NCBI GenBank assembly: GCA_020724775.1 | Contig: DYGG01000005.1 | Coordinates: 1-44,155, forward strand | Source: Ignavibacterium sp. | GTDB taxonomy: Bacteria > Zixibacteria > MSB-5A5 > GN15 > PGXB01 | Length of the DNA stretch: 44,155 bases | Direction of reading: 5' to 3' | Part shown: positions 1 through 8,075 of the stretch, in pieces | Position numbering within the stretch: position 1 is the stretch's first letter | Layout: every line of letters starts with the position of its first letter | Made by a program: the position numbers and the translations under genes | Notes under the pieces: model-generated | Databases searched by the model: none | What the model was told of the DNA's origin: nothing | What the model saw: the letters and a program-made list of their open reading frames with translations, nothing else

Positions 1-32
1 TCCCGAAAAACTGCCCTTTGTCATCAGTCTGG

Positions 33-60
33 CGGGTCGGCTGCTGAAGCCGACCCGTTT
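33..60 (+). terminator. Probable rho-independent terminator at the left edge
   Basis: A perfect 9-bp GC-rich stem (33-41 with 49-57) has a 7-nt loop and is followed on the plus strand by TTTCATTT. The T-run lies to the right, so it fits a plus-strand gene ending outside the window, converging on rlmH. On the minus strand no T-run follows, so it would serve rlmH poorly. A plus-strand frame stays open from base 2 to a stop at 86-88 and could instead be the tail of that unseen gene. Confidence 0.5.
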
Positions 61-527
61 CATTTATGGTAGGAACCGCCGTGAATGATGGAGAAAGCCC
101 GATAGAGTTGCTCCAGTAGAACCGGGCGAACCAACTGATGTGACATGGTTAAAGGGGAGAGGGCAAGCACCAGGCGGGCACGCTCGAGTATAGACTTGTC
201 CAATCCGTGAATTCCTCCGATAATGAAATCTATGGCGGCGGAATGTCGAAATTCGGCGTTCAGTCTTTCAGAGAGCGCTCTGGAATCGAAGAGGCGTCCT
301 TTGTCTGACAGGGCAATAATCGAATTGCGTCCAAGACGGGGGGATATAAGGGCGGCTTCGGCGCGCCGCAACCGCTCCGGTGACAGATTTTTGCAGCCTC
401 TGATATCGGGAAGACACTTAATAGTGACAGCCGCAAATCGCTTGAGAAACTTAAGGTACTGCTGAACGGACAGTTCGACCCATTCCTCTTTGTTTTTGCC
501 AATAGCAATTATAGTGATGCGATACAT
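60..527 (-). CDS. rlmH: 23S rRNA (pseudouridine-1915-N3)-methyltransferase RlmH
   Basis: This 155-residue SPOUT-class enzyme matches the usual RlmH length (about 155). RlmH uses S-adenosylmethionine to methylate pseudouridine 1915 in helix 69 of 23S rRNA on assembled ribosomes. The knotted C-terminal half is clear: FIIGGIHGLD at 101-110 (SAM-binding glycine loop), LSPLTMSHQLVR at 123-134, EQLYRA at 139-144 and the terminal GGSYHK, which corresponds to the family's C-terminal YH(K/R) motif. Its ATG overlaps the stop of yjbQ by one base (TAATG), and no Shine-Dalgarno sequence is visible, so translation is probably coupled. It is the last gene of the minus-strand operon that starts near dtd. Confidence 0.95.
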   Translation of the reverse strand: MYRITIIAIGKNKEEWVELSVQQYLKFLKRFAAVTIKCLPDIRGCKNLSPERLRRAEAALISPRLGRNSIIALSDKGRLFDSRALSERLNAEFRHSAAIDFIIGGIHGLDKSILERARLVLALSPLTMSHQLVRPVLLEQLYRAFSIIHGGSYHK

Positions 528-928
528 TATGCCATCAGAGGCTTGACAAAGACCTTACGGTTACGAGGTCCGTCAAACTCGCAAAACAGTATCCCCTGCC
601 AGGTGCCCAGAAGCAGTTGGCCATTTTCCACGATGACAATGAGGGAATGTCCCAATAAGGACGATTTAATATGGGCGTCAGAATTCCCCTCGGAATGGTA
701 ATAGTCATCCGTTTGGGGGATTTCGGAGCGAAGTTTATTAAGGATATCCCGCTTGACATCGGGGTCGGCGTTTTCATTAATGGTCAAGGCGGCGGTGGTA
801 TGTGGGACAAAAACTGCCAGCAGTCCATCCCGAATATTCAGTTTTTCCACCATAGCCTGGATTTGCGAAGATATGTCAATAATCTCCTCGCGGGTGTGGG
901 AGTGGACTGTAAGAACTTCAGTTTTCAA
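527..928 (-). CDS. yjbQ: YjbQ/UPF0047 family protein
   Basis: The 133-residue product has the full length and signature blocks of the YjbQ (UPF0047) family: PHTTAALTINENAD at 42-55, YHSEGNSDAHIKSSLLG at 77-93, and GTWQGI then FCEFDGPR at 108-122. The family is a small beta-sandwich trimer with a conserved His/Glu/Asp pocket. Weak thiamine-phosphate synthase activity has been described for E. coli YjbQ, but the physiological role is unsettled. The start is TTG at 926-928; a GAGG element lies about 8 nt upstream and the gene overlaps the end of ftsY by 11 bp, so coupled translation is likely. No thiamine gene is nearby, so context does not confirm that role. Confidence 0.9.
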   Translation of the reverse strand: MKTEVLTVHSHTREEIIDISSQIQAMVEKLNIRDGLLAVFVPHTTAALTINENADPDVKRDILNKLRSEIPQTDDYYHSEGNSDAHIKSSLLGHSLIVIVENGQLLLGTWQGILFCEFDGPRNRKVFVKPLMA

Positions 929-1835
929 AAAGAGCCTCTACAAATTCCCTGGGGTCGAAAGGCTGCAGGTCATCGATTTTCTCTCCTATACCGATGAAGT
1001 CGACCGGCACGGAGAGTTCTTCGGCGATGGCAATTATAATGCCGCCTCGAGCGGTGCCGTCCAGTTTGGTAATTACAAGGCTGTCGCACCCGACCGTTTC
1101 GGTAAAAATCCTTACCTGGGAGAGGGCATTCTGCCCCGTGGTGCCATCAATAACCAGCGTTGCCTTTATCTGTTCGGGAGGAATCACCTTTTCAGTGACG
1201 CGGCGAATTTTGCGAAGTTCTTCCATCAGGTTGGCCTTGGTATGCAGACGTCCCGCGGTATCGACCAGCAAATAATCGATATTCTTATTTTTAGCGGAGG
1301 TGGCGGCATCAAAAGCAACTGATGCCGGGTCAGCGCCGGACTGCGCTCTCATAAAATGAACGCCGGAGCGTTCCGCCCAGATGGCAAGTTGGTCCACGGC
1401 GGCAGCGCGAAAAGTGTCGCAGGCGGCAATCATAACTTCCTTCCCCTGAGCCTTCAGATAATGAGCGAGTTTTCCTACAGTAGTTGTTTTACCTGTGCCG
1501 TTCACCCCCGTGATAAGCCAGACCAGCGGGCGGGAATTATTGGTTTCAGATTTTGAAGACGGTTTTCGTGTCAGAATTCCGGCGATTTCATTCTTGAGCA
1601 GACGGAGCACCGAGTCTTCATCTGCCAAACCGCTCTCGCTTGCCTGACGATGGAGCAAATCGATAATCTTCTGAGTCGCCTTTACTCCTACATCGGCTTT
1701 CAGAAGGACCTCTTCTATCTCATCAATCAGAGCATCGTCAATCTTCCTGCCGCTTATCAAGCGGCCTATTTTGCCCAGAAGATTGTCACGGGTCTTAGAT
1801 AATGATTCCTTGAGTTGTTTCAGTTTGGAGAACAT
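918..1835 (-). CDS. ftsY: Signal recognition particle receptor FtsY
   Basis: FtsY is the SRP receptor GTPase that docks ribosome-nascent-chain complexes at the inner membrane for co-translational insertion. The 305-residue protein has the N helical bundle (about 1-95) and G domain: P-loop GVNGTGKTTT at 110-119, DTFRAAA at 140-146, DTAGR at 192-196, TKLDG at 256-260, and the closing DDLQPFDP at 288-295. The long acidic A domain of E. coli FtsY is absent; only a short basic N-terminus precedes the N domain, as in many other bacteria. It begins 11 nt after the smc stop without a clear Shine-Dalgarno sequence. The smc-ftsY pairing is a widespread gene order. Confidence 0.97.
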   Translation of the reverse strand: MFSKLKQLKESLSKTRDNLLGKIGRLISGRKIDDALIDEIEEVLLKADVGVKATQKIIDLLHRQASESGLADEDSVLRLLKNEIAGILTRKPSSKSETNNSRPLVWLITGVNGTGKTTTVGKLAHYLKAQGKEVMIAACDTFRAAAVDQLAIWAERSGVHFMRAQSGADPASVAFDAATSAKNKNIDYLLVDTAGRLHTKANLMEELRKIRRVTEKVIPPEQIKATLVIDGTTGQNALSQVRIFTETVGCDSLVITKLDGTARGGIIIAIAEELSVPVDFIGIGEKIDDLQPFDPREFVEALFEN

Positions 1836-1846
1836 ATCAAGGCAGA

Positions 1847-4800
1847 CTAATTGAGCTCACTGTCGGCCGTCTTGATTTTCACATCAGATGAGATTCGCTC
1901 CTGAATGGACTCAGGGATATCCGGTTCCAGATCGCTTATGGACGTATTTATGAGAGATTTCTCCGGTTCTTCACTAAAGCGAACCGAGACCACCCGGGAG
2001 ACTCCGGGCTGCTCCATGGTAACACCGTATAGAACGTCGGCCGCTTCCATCGTGATTTTGTTATGGGTGATAATGATGAACTGCGTCTGGTCGGAGAAAG
2101 CCTTTATCATTTTGAGAAAACGGTGGATATTGGCGTCATCAAGTGGGGCATCAATTTCATCCAGAATGCAGAATGGTGAAGGCTTGACCAGATAGATGGC
2201 AAACAGGAGTGAAATAGCCGTCAGCGCCCTTTCACCGCCCGACATCTGGGCGATAGAAAGAAGTTTCTTGCCGCGGGGACGGGCTATAATCTCAATCGGC
2301 GACTCCAGCGGGTCATTTTCATCAACCAGTCGGACATCGGCCTCGCCGCCGGTGAAAAGCTCCTCAAAGACTTTCCGGAAATTCTCGCGAACCTTACCCA
2401 GGGTTTCGACAAATAAATTCTTGGCGGTGGTATTTATCTTGGTGATGGTGCTTTGGAGAGTTGATTTAGCATTCAGAAGGTCGTTCATCTGGGCCGTCAA
2501 AAACTCCTGCCGCTCTTTTGCAACTCGATATTCATCCAGAGCCAGGAGATTGACCGCGCCGTAGGCTTTGACGGCGTCTTTCAGTTCATGCAATTTTGGT
2601 AGTTGCAACTCCGGGGCAACCGAGGGGTCAGGATTCGCGGGCGTTTCATATTCAATATTCATGTCATGTTCATTAAGAACCTTGTCTATGATATTCCGGC
2701 ATTCCGAATCAATTTCAGTTAACCGCAGTTCCAATTTGTGAAGCCGGTCAAGCGATTCCTCCCGTGACTGCCGATGGGTCTTAATTTCTTTTTCCCGAGA
2801 ACCGATATTCTCAAGGAGGGCGGAATGTTGCTCCCGAATCTCGATCTGACGGGCACTAATCTGGTTGCGCTCGTCAAAAATAGTCTTCAATTGAGTCTCG
2901 AGCATGACAATTTGAGCGCCGGTTTCTTCGAAGTCAGCCGCAGCTGTTTCTATTTCAGAAGACTTTGTATTGAGCGCATTATCGATTTCTTCGATAAGTT
3001 CACGGGTATGCTGCAACTGGGTTTCGAGCTGTCGCTGTTTGCTCTTCAGTTCAATCAGGTTTATCTGCAGTCCGGACATGCGAGACTGCATTTTTTCGGC
3101 TTCTTTTTCATATTCAGAAATCCGGGCGTCTTCGGCGGTAATTGCGCTGAGGAGAGTGGATTTTTCCGATTCGAGATGGTCGTAATTCAAGGTAAGGTCG
3201 TACTGCCGGGTACGCAAAGCGGCGAGCCTTTCGGACAGATGGGCAGATTCTGATTCGACTCTGATGATCTCATTATTGACGGCTATCGCTTCCGCCTCCA
3301 ACTGGGCAATTTGCCGGCGGAACTCACTTATCTTTTCCTGGCAGAGTTCGATTTCGCTTAAGGTTTCTTTGAGGTCGCCCTGGTTTCGGCCGAGAGCGGT
3401 GGTCAGTTCACTCCGTGAACCACGCAGGGAAGCAAGGCGAGATGCATAAGAAGCAATCGCCTCGTCTTCGACGCGGATTTTATCCTTCCTTCCGAGCAGT
3501 GAGAGTCCCTCGAAGGACCCGCCCGAAAGAAGATAGGTGCCATTTAGCAGACGGCCATCGGTGGTGACAGCAAATAAGAATGGCGGCAAGGCGGCGGCGA
3601 TCAGGTCAGCCGATTCCGGGCGACAGACGACCACCCTTCCGAGTAGTAACCGGGTCAGCCCGGTCAGATGTTCCGGAGCCGAAACGAATTGGTCAGCCCA
3701 GCCTATAAAACCTTCCGAATTAATCTCCGGTCGCTTGATTTCAAGCGAGGCAGAAATTTCGCCCGTTATGATAATGCCGGCCTTCCCTTTTTTCTCGCGT
3801 TTCAAGTAGTCGATGATTTGATGGGCGGTATGACGGTCGCGGCAGATTAGGTAACCGGCCATATCACCGAGAGCGGCATCGAGAGCATCTTCAAACCCGG
3901 CGTGCGGCGCCAGATAATCGGCGACCGTTCCCAGAAGTTCGGGCCAGAGGGCGCGATTCTCAAAGGCTGCTACCACGCCGGAGCCATATCCTTCAAAGTG
4001 GGTTATCATATCATGAAGGAGTTTCTTGCGGGCTTCCGAGGCCTCCAGATTGGCGGTAAGTTCCACCAGTTCTCCCGACATCGTTTCCGATTGCTCGAGA
4101 AGGTCGGCGATGCTTTTCTCCAGTTCCGTTTTGCGAGCCAGAAGGGAAGCCAGCTGAGTCTCCTGTTCGGCCGTGCCTCCGGAGGTGTGGTCAAGTCTTG
4201 ATTTTAATTCACTCCCGCGGCTCCGGGTCAATTCCAGATTTTGCGCGAGGATAGCAAGGCGCTGACTTAAATCAGATTCCAATTCTTTGAGGTTTGTATC
4301 ATCGCTCTTGCCGGCGGAAAGGCGGCTCTCCAGATTCAGCAGTCTTTGCGCCAGTTCTTCTTTGGCCTTTCGGGCGTCGAGCAGACGGGTATCGGCATCC
4401 CCCGCCAGTGATTCCACCTCGGCAAGTTGCGTCTGTCCCCGTTCAATTTCCTTGAGCGTTTCTTGAATCTGACTCTCGTAATCTGTTATCTGGAGAAGGA
4501 GGCTCTCCTTTCGCCTCTTGAGCGCTTCGATGTCAAGGATATTGCGCTCCCGGCTCTCGCGGGCATGGTCCCGTTTCGCCCGAATGACGGAAATTTGATT
4601 CTCCAGAGCGTGTGCCGCTTCTGACTTTTCATACACTTCCGCAGAGATTTGAGAAAGGCGGCGGTCGATTTCGGATAGTTGACGTCTCTCTTCTTCCTGT
4701 CGGGCGGTGAGCGTATCTATTGCAGCGTCGAATCCGGCTCGGGCGTCAAGCGCCTGGTCGCGCTGAACAGTTTTCTCCTGTCGCTCTGATTTCAGATGGT

Positions 4801-5503
4801 TGAGAGTTTCTTTGTTGAGAAATATCTCCCAGGCTTTGATTTCCTCAGTCATTTTTTGATACCGTTCCGCCCTTTTCATCTGACGGCTGAGTGAAATCAC
4901 CTGAGAGTTAATCTCCGCTAGGATATCTTTGAGACGGGTCAGGTCCTGTTCGGTTGCCTCCAGTTTGCGCAGGGCCGCTTTCTTACGATTCTTGTATTTG
5001 GATATTCCGGCGGCCTCTTCAAAAAGAAAGCGACGGTCATCAGTGCGGTCAGATAGAATGGCATCTATCATATCCTGCTGGATTACCGAATAGACGTGCG
5101 CTCCGATGCCGGTGTCCATCAGGAGGTCAGCGATATCTTTTAGACGGCAGGGGACTTTGTTAAGAAGATACTCCGATTCGCCGGAGCGGAACAATCGTCG
5201 GGTTATCTGGACTTCGTTGTATTCCGTGGGAAGAATGCCGCGATTGTTCTGAATGACGAGAGTGACCTCAGACATTCCCAGCGGTTTAATATCGCGAGTG
5301 CCGTTGAAGATAACCTCTTCCATTTTAGTGCCACGTAGAAGCGACACCCGCTGCTCGCCGAGGACCCAGCGGATGGAGTCGAGAATATTGGTTTTGCCGC
5401 AGCCGTTGGGACCGACGATGGCGGTGACGCTGCGGGTTAACTTGACAATTGTCTTATCGGGAAAAGATTTGAATCCAAGAAGTTCCAAACGCTTAAGGTA
5501 CAC
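1847..5503 (-). CDS. smc: Chromosome segregation ATPase SMC
   Basis: This 1218-residue protein is a bacterial SMC, the core of the condensin-like SMC-ScpAB complex that compacts and segregates chromosomes. The N-terminal head carries Walker A GPNGCGKTN at 31-39. Two long coiled coils rich in Glu, Arg, Leu and Gln flank a hinge at about 500-665 (glycine-rich start FEGYGSGVVAAFE). The C-terminal head has the signature QMSGGERAL near 1086 and Walker B CILDEIDAPLDD near 1108-1119. Length is normal (about 1150-1200). The start is GTG with a GGAGG element 4 nt upstream. scpA and scpB are not in the window. A tail of about 60 residues follows the head domain and looks unstructured. Confidence 0.98.
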   Translation of the reverse strand: MYLKRLELLGFKSFPDKTIVKLTRSVTAIVGPNGCGKTNILDSIRWVLGEQRVSLLRGTKMEEVIFNGTRDIKPLGMSEVTLVIQNNRGILPTEYNEVQITRRLFRSGESEYLLNKVPCRLKDIADLLMDTGIGAHVYSVIQQDMIDAILSDRTDDRRFLFEEAAGISKYKNRKKAALRKLEATEQDLTRLKDILAEINSQVISLSRQMKRAERYQKMTEEIKAWEIFLNKETLNHLKSERQEKTVQRDQALDARAGFDAAIDTLTARQEEERRQLSEIDRRLSQISAEVYEKSEAAHALENQISVIRAKRDHARESRERNILDIEALKRRKESLLLQITDYESQIQETLKEIERGQTQLAEVESLAGDADTRLLDARKAKEELAQRLLNLESRLSAGKSDDTNLKELESDLSQRLAILAQNLELTRSRGSELKSRLDHTSGGTAEQETQLASLLARKTELEKSIADLLEQSETMSGELVELTANLEASEARKKLLHDMITHFEGYGSGVVAAFENRALWPELLGTVADYLAPHAGFEDALDAALGDMAGYLICRDRHTAHQIIDYLKREKKGKAGIIITGEISASLEIKRPEINSEGFIGWADQFVSAPEHLTGLTRLLLGRVVVCRPESADLIAAALPPFLFAVTTDGRLLNGTYLLSGGSFEGLSLLGRKDKIRVEDEAIASYASRLASLRGSRSELTTALGRNQGDLKETLSEIELCQEKISEFRRQIAQLEAEAIAVNNEIIRVESESAHLSERLAALRTRQYDLTLNYDHLESEKSTLLSAITAEDARISEYEKEAEKMQSRMSGLQINLIELKSKQRQLETQLQHTRELIEEIDNALNTKSSEIETAAADFEETGAQIVMLETQLKTIFDERNQISARQIEIREQHSALLENIGSREKEIKTHRQSREESLDRLHKLELRLTEIDSECRNIIDKVLNEHDMNIEYETPANPDPSVAPELQLPKLHELKDAVKAYGAVNLLALDEYRVAKERQEFLTAQMNDLLNAKSTLQSTITKINTTAKNLFVETLGKVRENFRKVFEELFTGGEADVRLVDENDPLESPIEIIARPRGKKLLSIAQMSGGERALTAISLLFAIYLVKPSPFCILDEIDAPLDDANIHRFLKMIKAFSDQTQFIIITHNKITMEAADVLYGVTMEQPGVSRVVSVRFSEEPEKSLINTSISDLEPDIPESIQERISSDVKIKTADSELN

Positions 5504-5517
5504 AGAGCCTCCGGGGG

Positions 5518-6096
5518 TCAGTTATGATTTTTGTCGGGACGGGCCGGCGTTTCCGTCCGGAATTGTCCGATCATTTCAATGATTGATTTGTAGATGTTTT
5601 TTTCATCACGAAGAAATTTGCTTCGAATCTCAAAGTTGTAATAGGGATGCCCCAAAGAACTGCTGCCGCCGATTCGGACCGCCTCAGGAAAAGAGAGCAA
5701 AACCGACTGCACAAACTGATTGGGGTTTAAATTCAAGTCCAGAATCAGGTCGTATTTATTTTTCTTGAGCGCGTTGATATAACTTTTCTTCGCCAGTCCG
5801 CTCCAACTCAGATGGTCCGATGAAGGGGTCATGATACGGTATCCCTTGCGGGGGAAAATGCCATAGACCTGGCTTCCCGGCGCCGCCAGAAGATATATTT
5901 CACAATCGGCAAAAATTCGAGAAATCTCGGGCAGGAATTGCTTTATCATGGTCAGTTCCTTTTGGTCGGCGGGGAGACAGACCATTATGTTGCGCGTCCT
6001 GAGAAGGTCGAAGGGGAAATTTATGACGGTGCCAGTATGACGACGCGCTAACCGGCGGAGACGAAATGAGGCAACAATCTTTTTCAAGCCAGCCAT
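5518..6096 (-). CDS. GT9/heptosyltransferase-like half-domain protein, function unknown
   Basis: The function is not recognised. The 192-residue sequence begins with a basic patch (about 1-20), then alternates short hydrophobic strands and helices. YDLILDLNLNPN at 115-126 and the following RIGG (141-144) resemble the N-terminal Rossmann half of family 9 glycosyltransferases (heptosyltransferases) and the DUF6913-type proteins found in Bacteroidetes. The C-terminal nucleotide-sugar-binding half, which would bring the length to about 330-350, is missing, so catalysis on its own is doubtful. The ATG overlaps the stop of the RodZ-like gene by one base, and smc follows after 14 nt. The position between a cell-shape gene and smc suggests an envelope or division role, by inference only. 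Confidence 0.6.
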   Translation of the reverse strand: MAGLKKIVASFRLRRLARRHTGTVINFPFDLLRTRNIMVCLPADQKELTMIKQFLPEISRIFADCEIYLLAAPGSQVYGIFPRKGYRIMTPSSDHLSWSGLAKKSYINALKKNKYDLILDLNLNPNQFVQSVLLSFPEAVRIGGSSSLGHPYYNFEIRSKFLRDEKNIYKSIIEMIGQFRTETPARPDKNHN

Positions 6097-6911
6097 TACC
6101 GCGGACCCCCGCCAGGTTGAAAGAAACTCGCCTTATTCTGATGATTTATTTCCAGCGCCCGTATCGGCTTGCCTGACGGCGAAAGAGGCTTGAGAGCGGT
6201 ATCATTCAGTTTATATTCCGCGCCGGCGGGATTACCGGCTGATATCTGAAAGCCATTTATGGCCGTAAAGTCATGCATTGTACCCGGCTGAAGGTTATCC
6301 ATAAGAACCGTATCGCCATCGGCAACTATCAAAAACCAGCAGGTTTCTTTTACGGTTATCTTCAGATGCAAACGATTATCAACAAGAGACATTTCTTCAA
6401 GGGTGTCAGTCGCCAGTGAATCGGTTTCAAGAAGGGAAGAATCGACGTCAGCCAGAAGCGTCGTATCTGTCGCCGGGACTGATTCTTTGTCCGCGCCGGT
6501 GGGAAGTTCGCCCTTGAATATCAGTACCACCACCAGGGCAACTACCACCAGTACCCCAATGATGAACCAGAGCCCTTTTCGTGAGCCTTGAGAAGACGGA
6601 ACGGAAGCGGGAAGAGGAACCGGTCTTTCGGAGGAATGAGAGTTCTCCGCAACGGAATTAGGTACCGGGGACTCCTCCACAATTTTGCTGCCGAAAAGAT
6701 CATCGGCATCAAACCCGAGTTCCTTGGCGTAGGAACGGGCGAAGAGGTTATAATATACCGGCGAGAAAAAGGCTTTAACGTCCCCTTCCTCAATCGCCTC
6801 GATATTTTTTTCAAGAATTTTTGTTTCCGCCGCCATGGTCGCAATATCGCGCCCAAGTTCAATCCTTTTCGCCTTCAGGATTTCCCCGATTTCTTTATAC
6901 AGATATTTCAT
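6096..6911 (-). CDS. RodZ-like helix-turn-helix membrane protein
   Basis: RodZ links MreB filaments to the elongation machinery and helps set cell shape; that role is inferred here from architecture. The 271-residue protein has a cytoplasmic HTH_25-type domain (about 5-70, with LGRDIATMAAETKI and the FFSPVYYNLFARSYAKELG block), a Pro/Ser linker, one transmembrane helix (about 114-132, VLVVVALVVVLIF), and a periplasmic DUF4115-like beta domain (about 180-265). I chose the ATG at 6909-6911 because GAAGG lies just upstream and the codon overlaps the maf stop as ATGA. An in-frame TTG at 6930-6932 would add 7 residues but has weaker support. A mreB gene is not in the window. Confidence 0.85.
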   Translation of the reverse strand: MKYLYKEIGEILKAKRIELGRDIATMAAETKILEKNIEAIEEGDVKAFFSPVYYNLFARSYAKELGFDADDLFGSKIVEESPVPNSVAENSHSSERPVPLPASVPSSQGSRKGLWFIIGVLVVVALVVVLIFKGELPTGADKESVPATDTTLLADVDSSLLETDSLATDTLEEMSLVDNRLHLKITVKETCWFLIVADGDTVLMDNLQPGTMHDFTAINGFQISAGNPAGAEYKLNDTALKPLSPSGKPIRALEINHQNKASFFQPGGGPR

Positions 6912-7528
6912 TTTACCTTCAGTATTGAGCAAATTTTGCCTGCCAAATGATTTAAAAGAGTCAATGGCAAACCGATAACATTATCAATATTTCCCTCTAT
7001 TCTGTCAACTAAAAAACCGCCTGCATCCTGTATGCCGTAGGCTCCGGCTTTATCGAGCGGCTCACCGGTTTGTATATACGCCTTAATCTCCTCTTCGGAG
7101 ACTTTATTAAAGAATACGTCGGTGAGTTCCGAAGCGGTGACGGCGGCGTGGCGGTGATTTCGTAAAGAAACCGCCGAGCAGACGGTATGCTTCTTTCCCG
7201 ATAATGCGCGGAGCATCTGGAAGGCGTGCTCCGGCGAATTCGGCTTGCCGAGAATTTCTCCCTCAAGAATTACAATAGTATCGCACCCGATTATGATTTC
7301 ATCAGGAGACGTCAATGTGAGGACAGCCTCGGACTTGAGAAATGCCAGTCGCTCAGCATAGGTAATCGGGTCATCGGCAAGGTGATTGTTCTCGTCAATG
7401 TCAGGGACCAATTGCCGGAAAGGAATCTTATTCTCCTTAAGAAGAGCGACTCTTCGGGGAGACCCGGACGCCAGGATAAGTTTGTAACGGGATAGCAGGC
7501 GGCGGATATTAGAATAACTCTTGGTCAT
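6908..7528 (-). CDS. maf: Maf family nucleoside triphosphate pyrophosphatase
   Basis: Maf proteins hydrolyse non-canonical or specific nucleoside triphosphates (such as dTTP/UTP or modified pyrimidines) to monophosphates and pyrophosphate. The 206-residue product shows LASGSPRR at 19-26, GCDTIV at 81-86 with catalytic Asp83, LSGKKHTVCSAV at 109-120, DKAGAYGIQ at 159-167 and GLPLT at 186-190. The SPRR-like loop and the DKAGAYGIQ block suggest the dTTP/UTP-type YhdE branch rather than the m7GTP type, though this was judged by eye. The start overlaps the 3' end of dtd by 20 bp and has no obvious Shine-Dalgarno sequence. The RodZ-like gene follows with an ATGA overlap. Confidence 0.95.
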   Translation of the reverse strand: MTKSYSNIRRLLSRYKLILASGSPRRVALLKENKIPFRQLVPDIDENNHLADDPITYAERLAFLKSEAVLTLTSPDEIIIGCDTIVILEGEILGKPNSPEHAFQMLRALSGKKHTVCSAVSLRNHRHAAVTASELTDVFFNKVSEEEIKAYIQTGEPLDKAGAYGIQDAGGFLVDRIEGNIDNVIGLPLTLLNHLAGKICSILKVK

Positions 7529-7958
7529 CGAGGATTATGGTAACGGGACCGTTGTTTATTAAGGTAACTTTCATCTTGGCGGCGAAAATCCCGGATGCGG
7601 TCTTCAAGCCGGAGTGCCGGAATTCTTCTACTGTTTTCTGAAACATTTGTTCAGCATCAGATGGGGGCATTGCCAGGTCAAAGCCGGGGCGACGTCCGTG
7701 ACGGCAATCGGCGTATAGAGTGAATTGTGAAACGACAAGAAGTTCTCCTTTGACGTCCATTATAGAGAGATTCATTTTCCCCCGATTGTCCTCAAAGACC
7801 CTTAAATTCAGGCATTTTTCAACCATCCGGGGGATTCGTGCCGGGTCATCATCCTTGCGGTAGCCACAAAGCACGACAAACCCCGTTAGAATGGAACTGA
7901 CCGCACCATTATCGACAGTAACAGAAGCGCTTTCTACTCTTTGAATGACAAACCGCAT
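7509..7958 (-). CDS. dtd: D-aminoacyl-tRNA deacylase
   Basis: DTD removes D-amino acids and glycine mischarged on tRNA by RNA-based catalysis, protecting translation. The 149-residue protein has normal length and begins MRFVIQRVESASV. It retains SQFTLYAD at 77-84 and the cross-subunit NGPVT at 136-140, which supplies the Gly-cisPro motif. The usual G-x-RPSF block is GRRPGF here (88-93), a Ser to Gly change beside the active site; the family does vary there. It is the first gene of the minus-strand operon. A TTGCGC-N16-TATATT promoter lies so close that the predicted leader is only about 8 nt, and no Shine-Dalgarno sequence is seen. Confidence 0.95.
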   Translation of the reverse strand: MRFVIQRVESASVTVDNGAVSSILTGFVVLCGYRKDDDPARIPRMVEKCLNLRVFEDNRGKMNLSIMDVKGELLVVSQFTLYADCRHGRRPGFDLAMPPSDAEQMFQKTVEEFRHSGLKTASGIFAAKMKVTLINNGPVTIILDDQELF

Positions 7959-7972
7959 ATATTTGCATCGCC

Positions 7973-8000
7973 AATATATGTATTAGTTAAATCAGCGCAA
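7973..8000 (-). promoter_or_regulatory. Candidate promoter for the dtd-rlmH operon
   Basis: Reading the minus strand, TTGCGC (7995-8000) is followed after 16 nt by TATATT (7973-7978). Transcription would begin near 7966, about 8 nt before the dtd ATG. The region is the 117-bp divergent gap between dtd and the activase gene. No equally good promoter was found on the plus strand of this gap. Confidence 0.4.
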
Positions 8001-8075
8001 CCGAATATGATTGCGGGAATCGGTTTAACTTATTATTTTTGAAGCAAGTTTCACAACGAAAGGCGGCCCTTCGAA

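Noticed and set aside
2-88. Open plus-strand frame at the left edge
   Set aside because: It could be the end of an upstream gene, but it spans the terminator hairpin and overlaps rlmH by 29 bp, with no recognisable motif.
753-1322. A 189-codon plus-strand open frame
   Set aside because: Antisense to yjbQ and ftsY, both with full family signatures.
6912-6932. Seven-residue TTG-start extension of the RodZ-like protein
   Set aside because: The ATG at 6909-6911 has GAAGG upstream and a classic ATGA overlap with the maf stop.
7999-8025. Inverted AACCGA/TCGGTT repeat in the dtd-activase gap
   Set aside because: Six base pairs with a 15-nt spacer is expected by chance in A/T-rich intergenic DNA.
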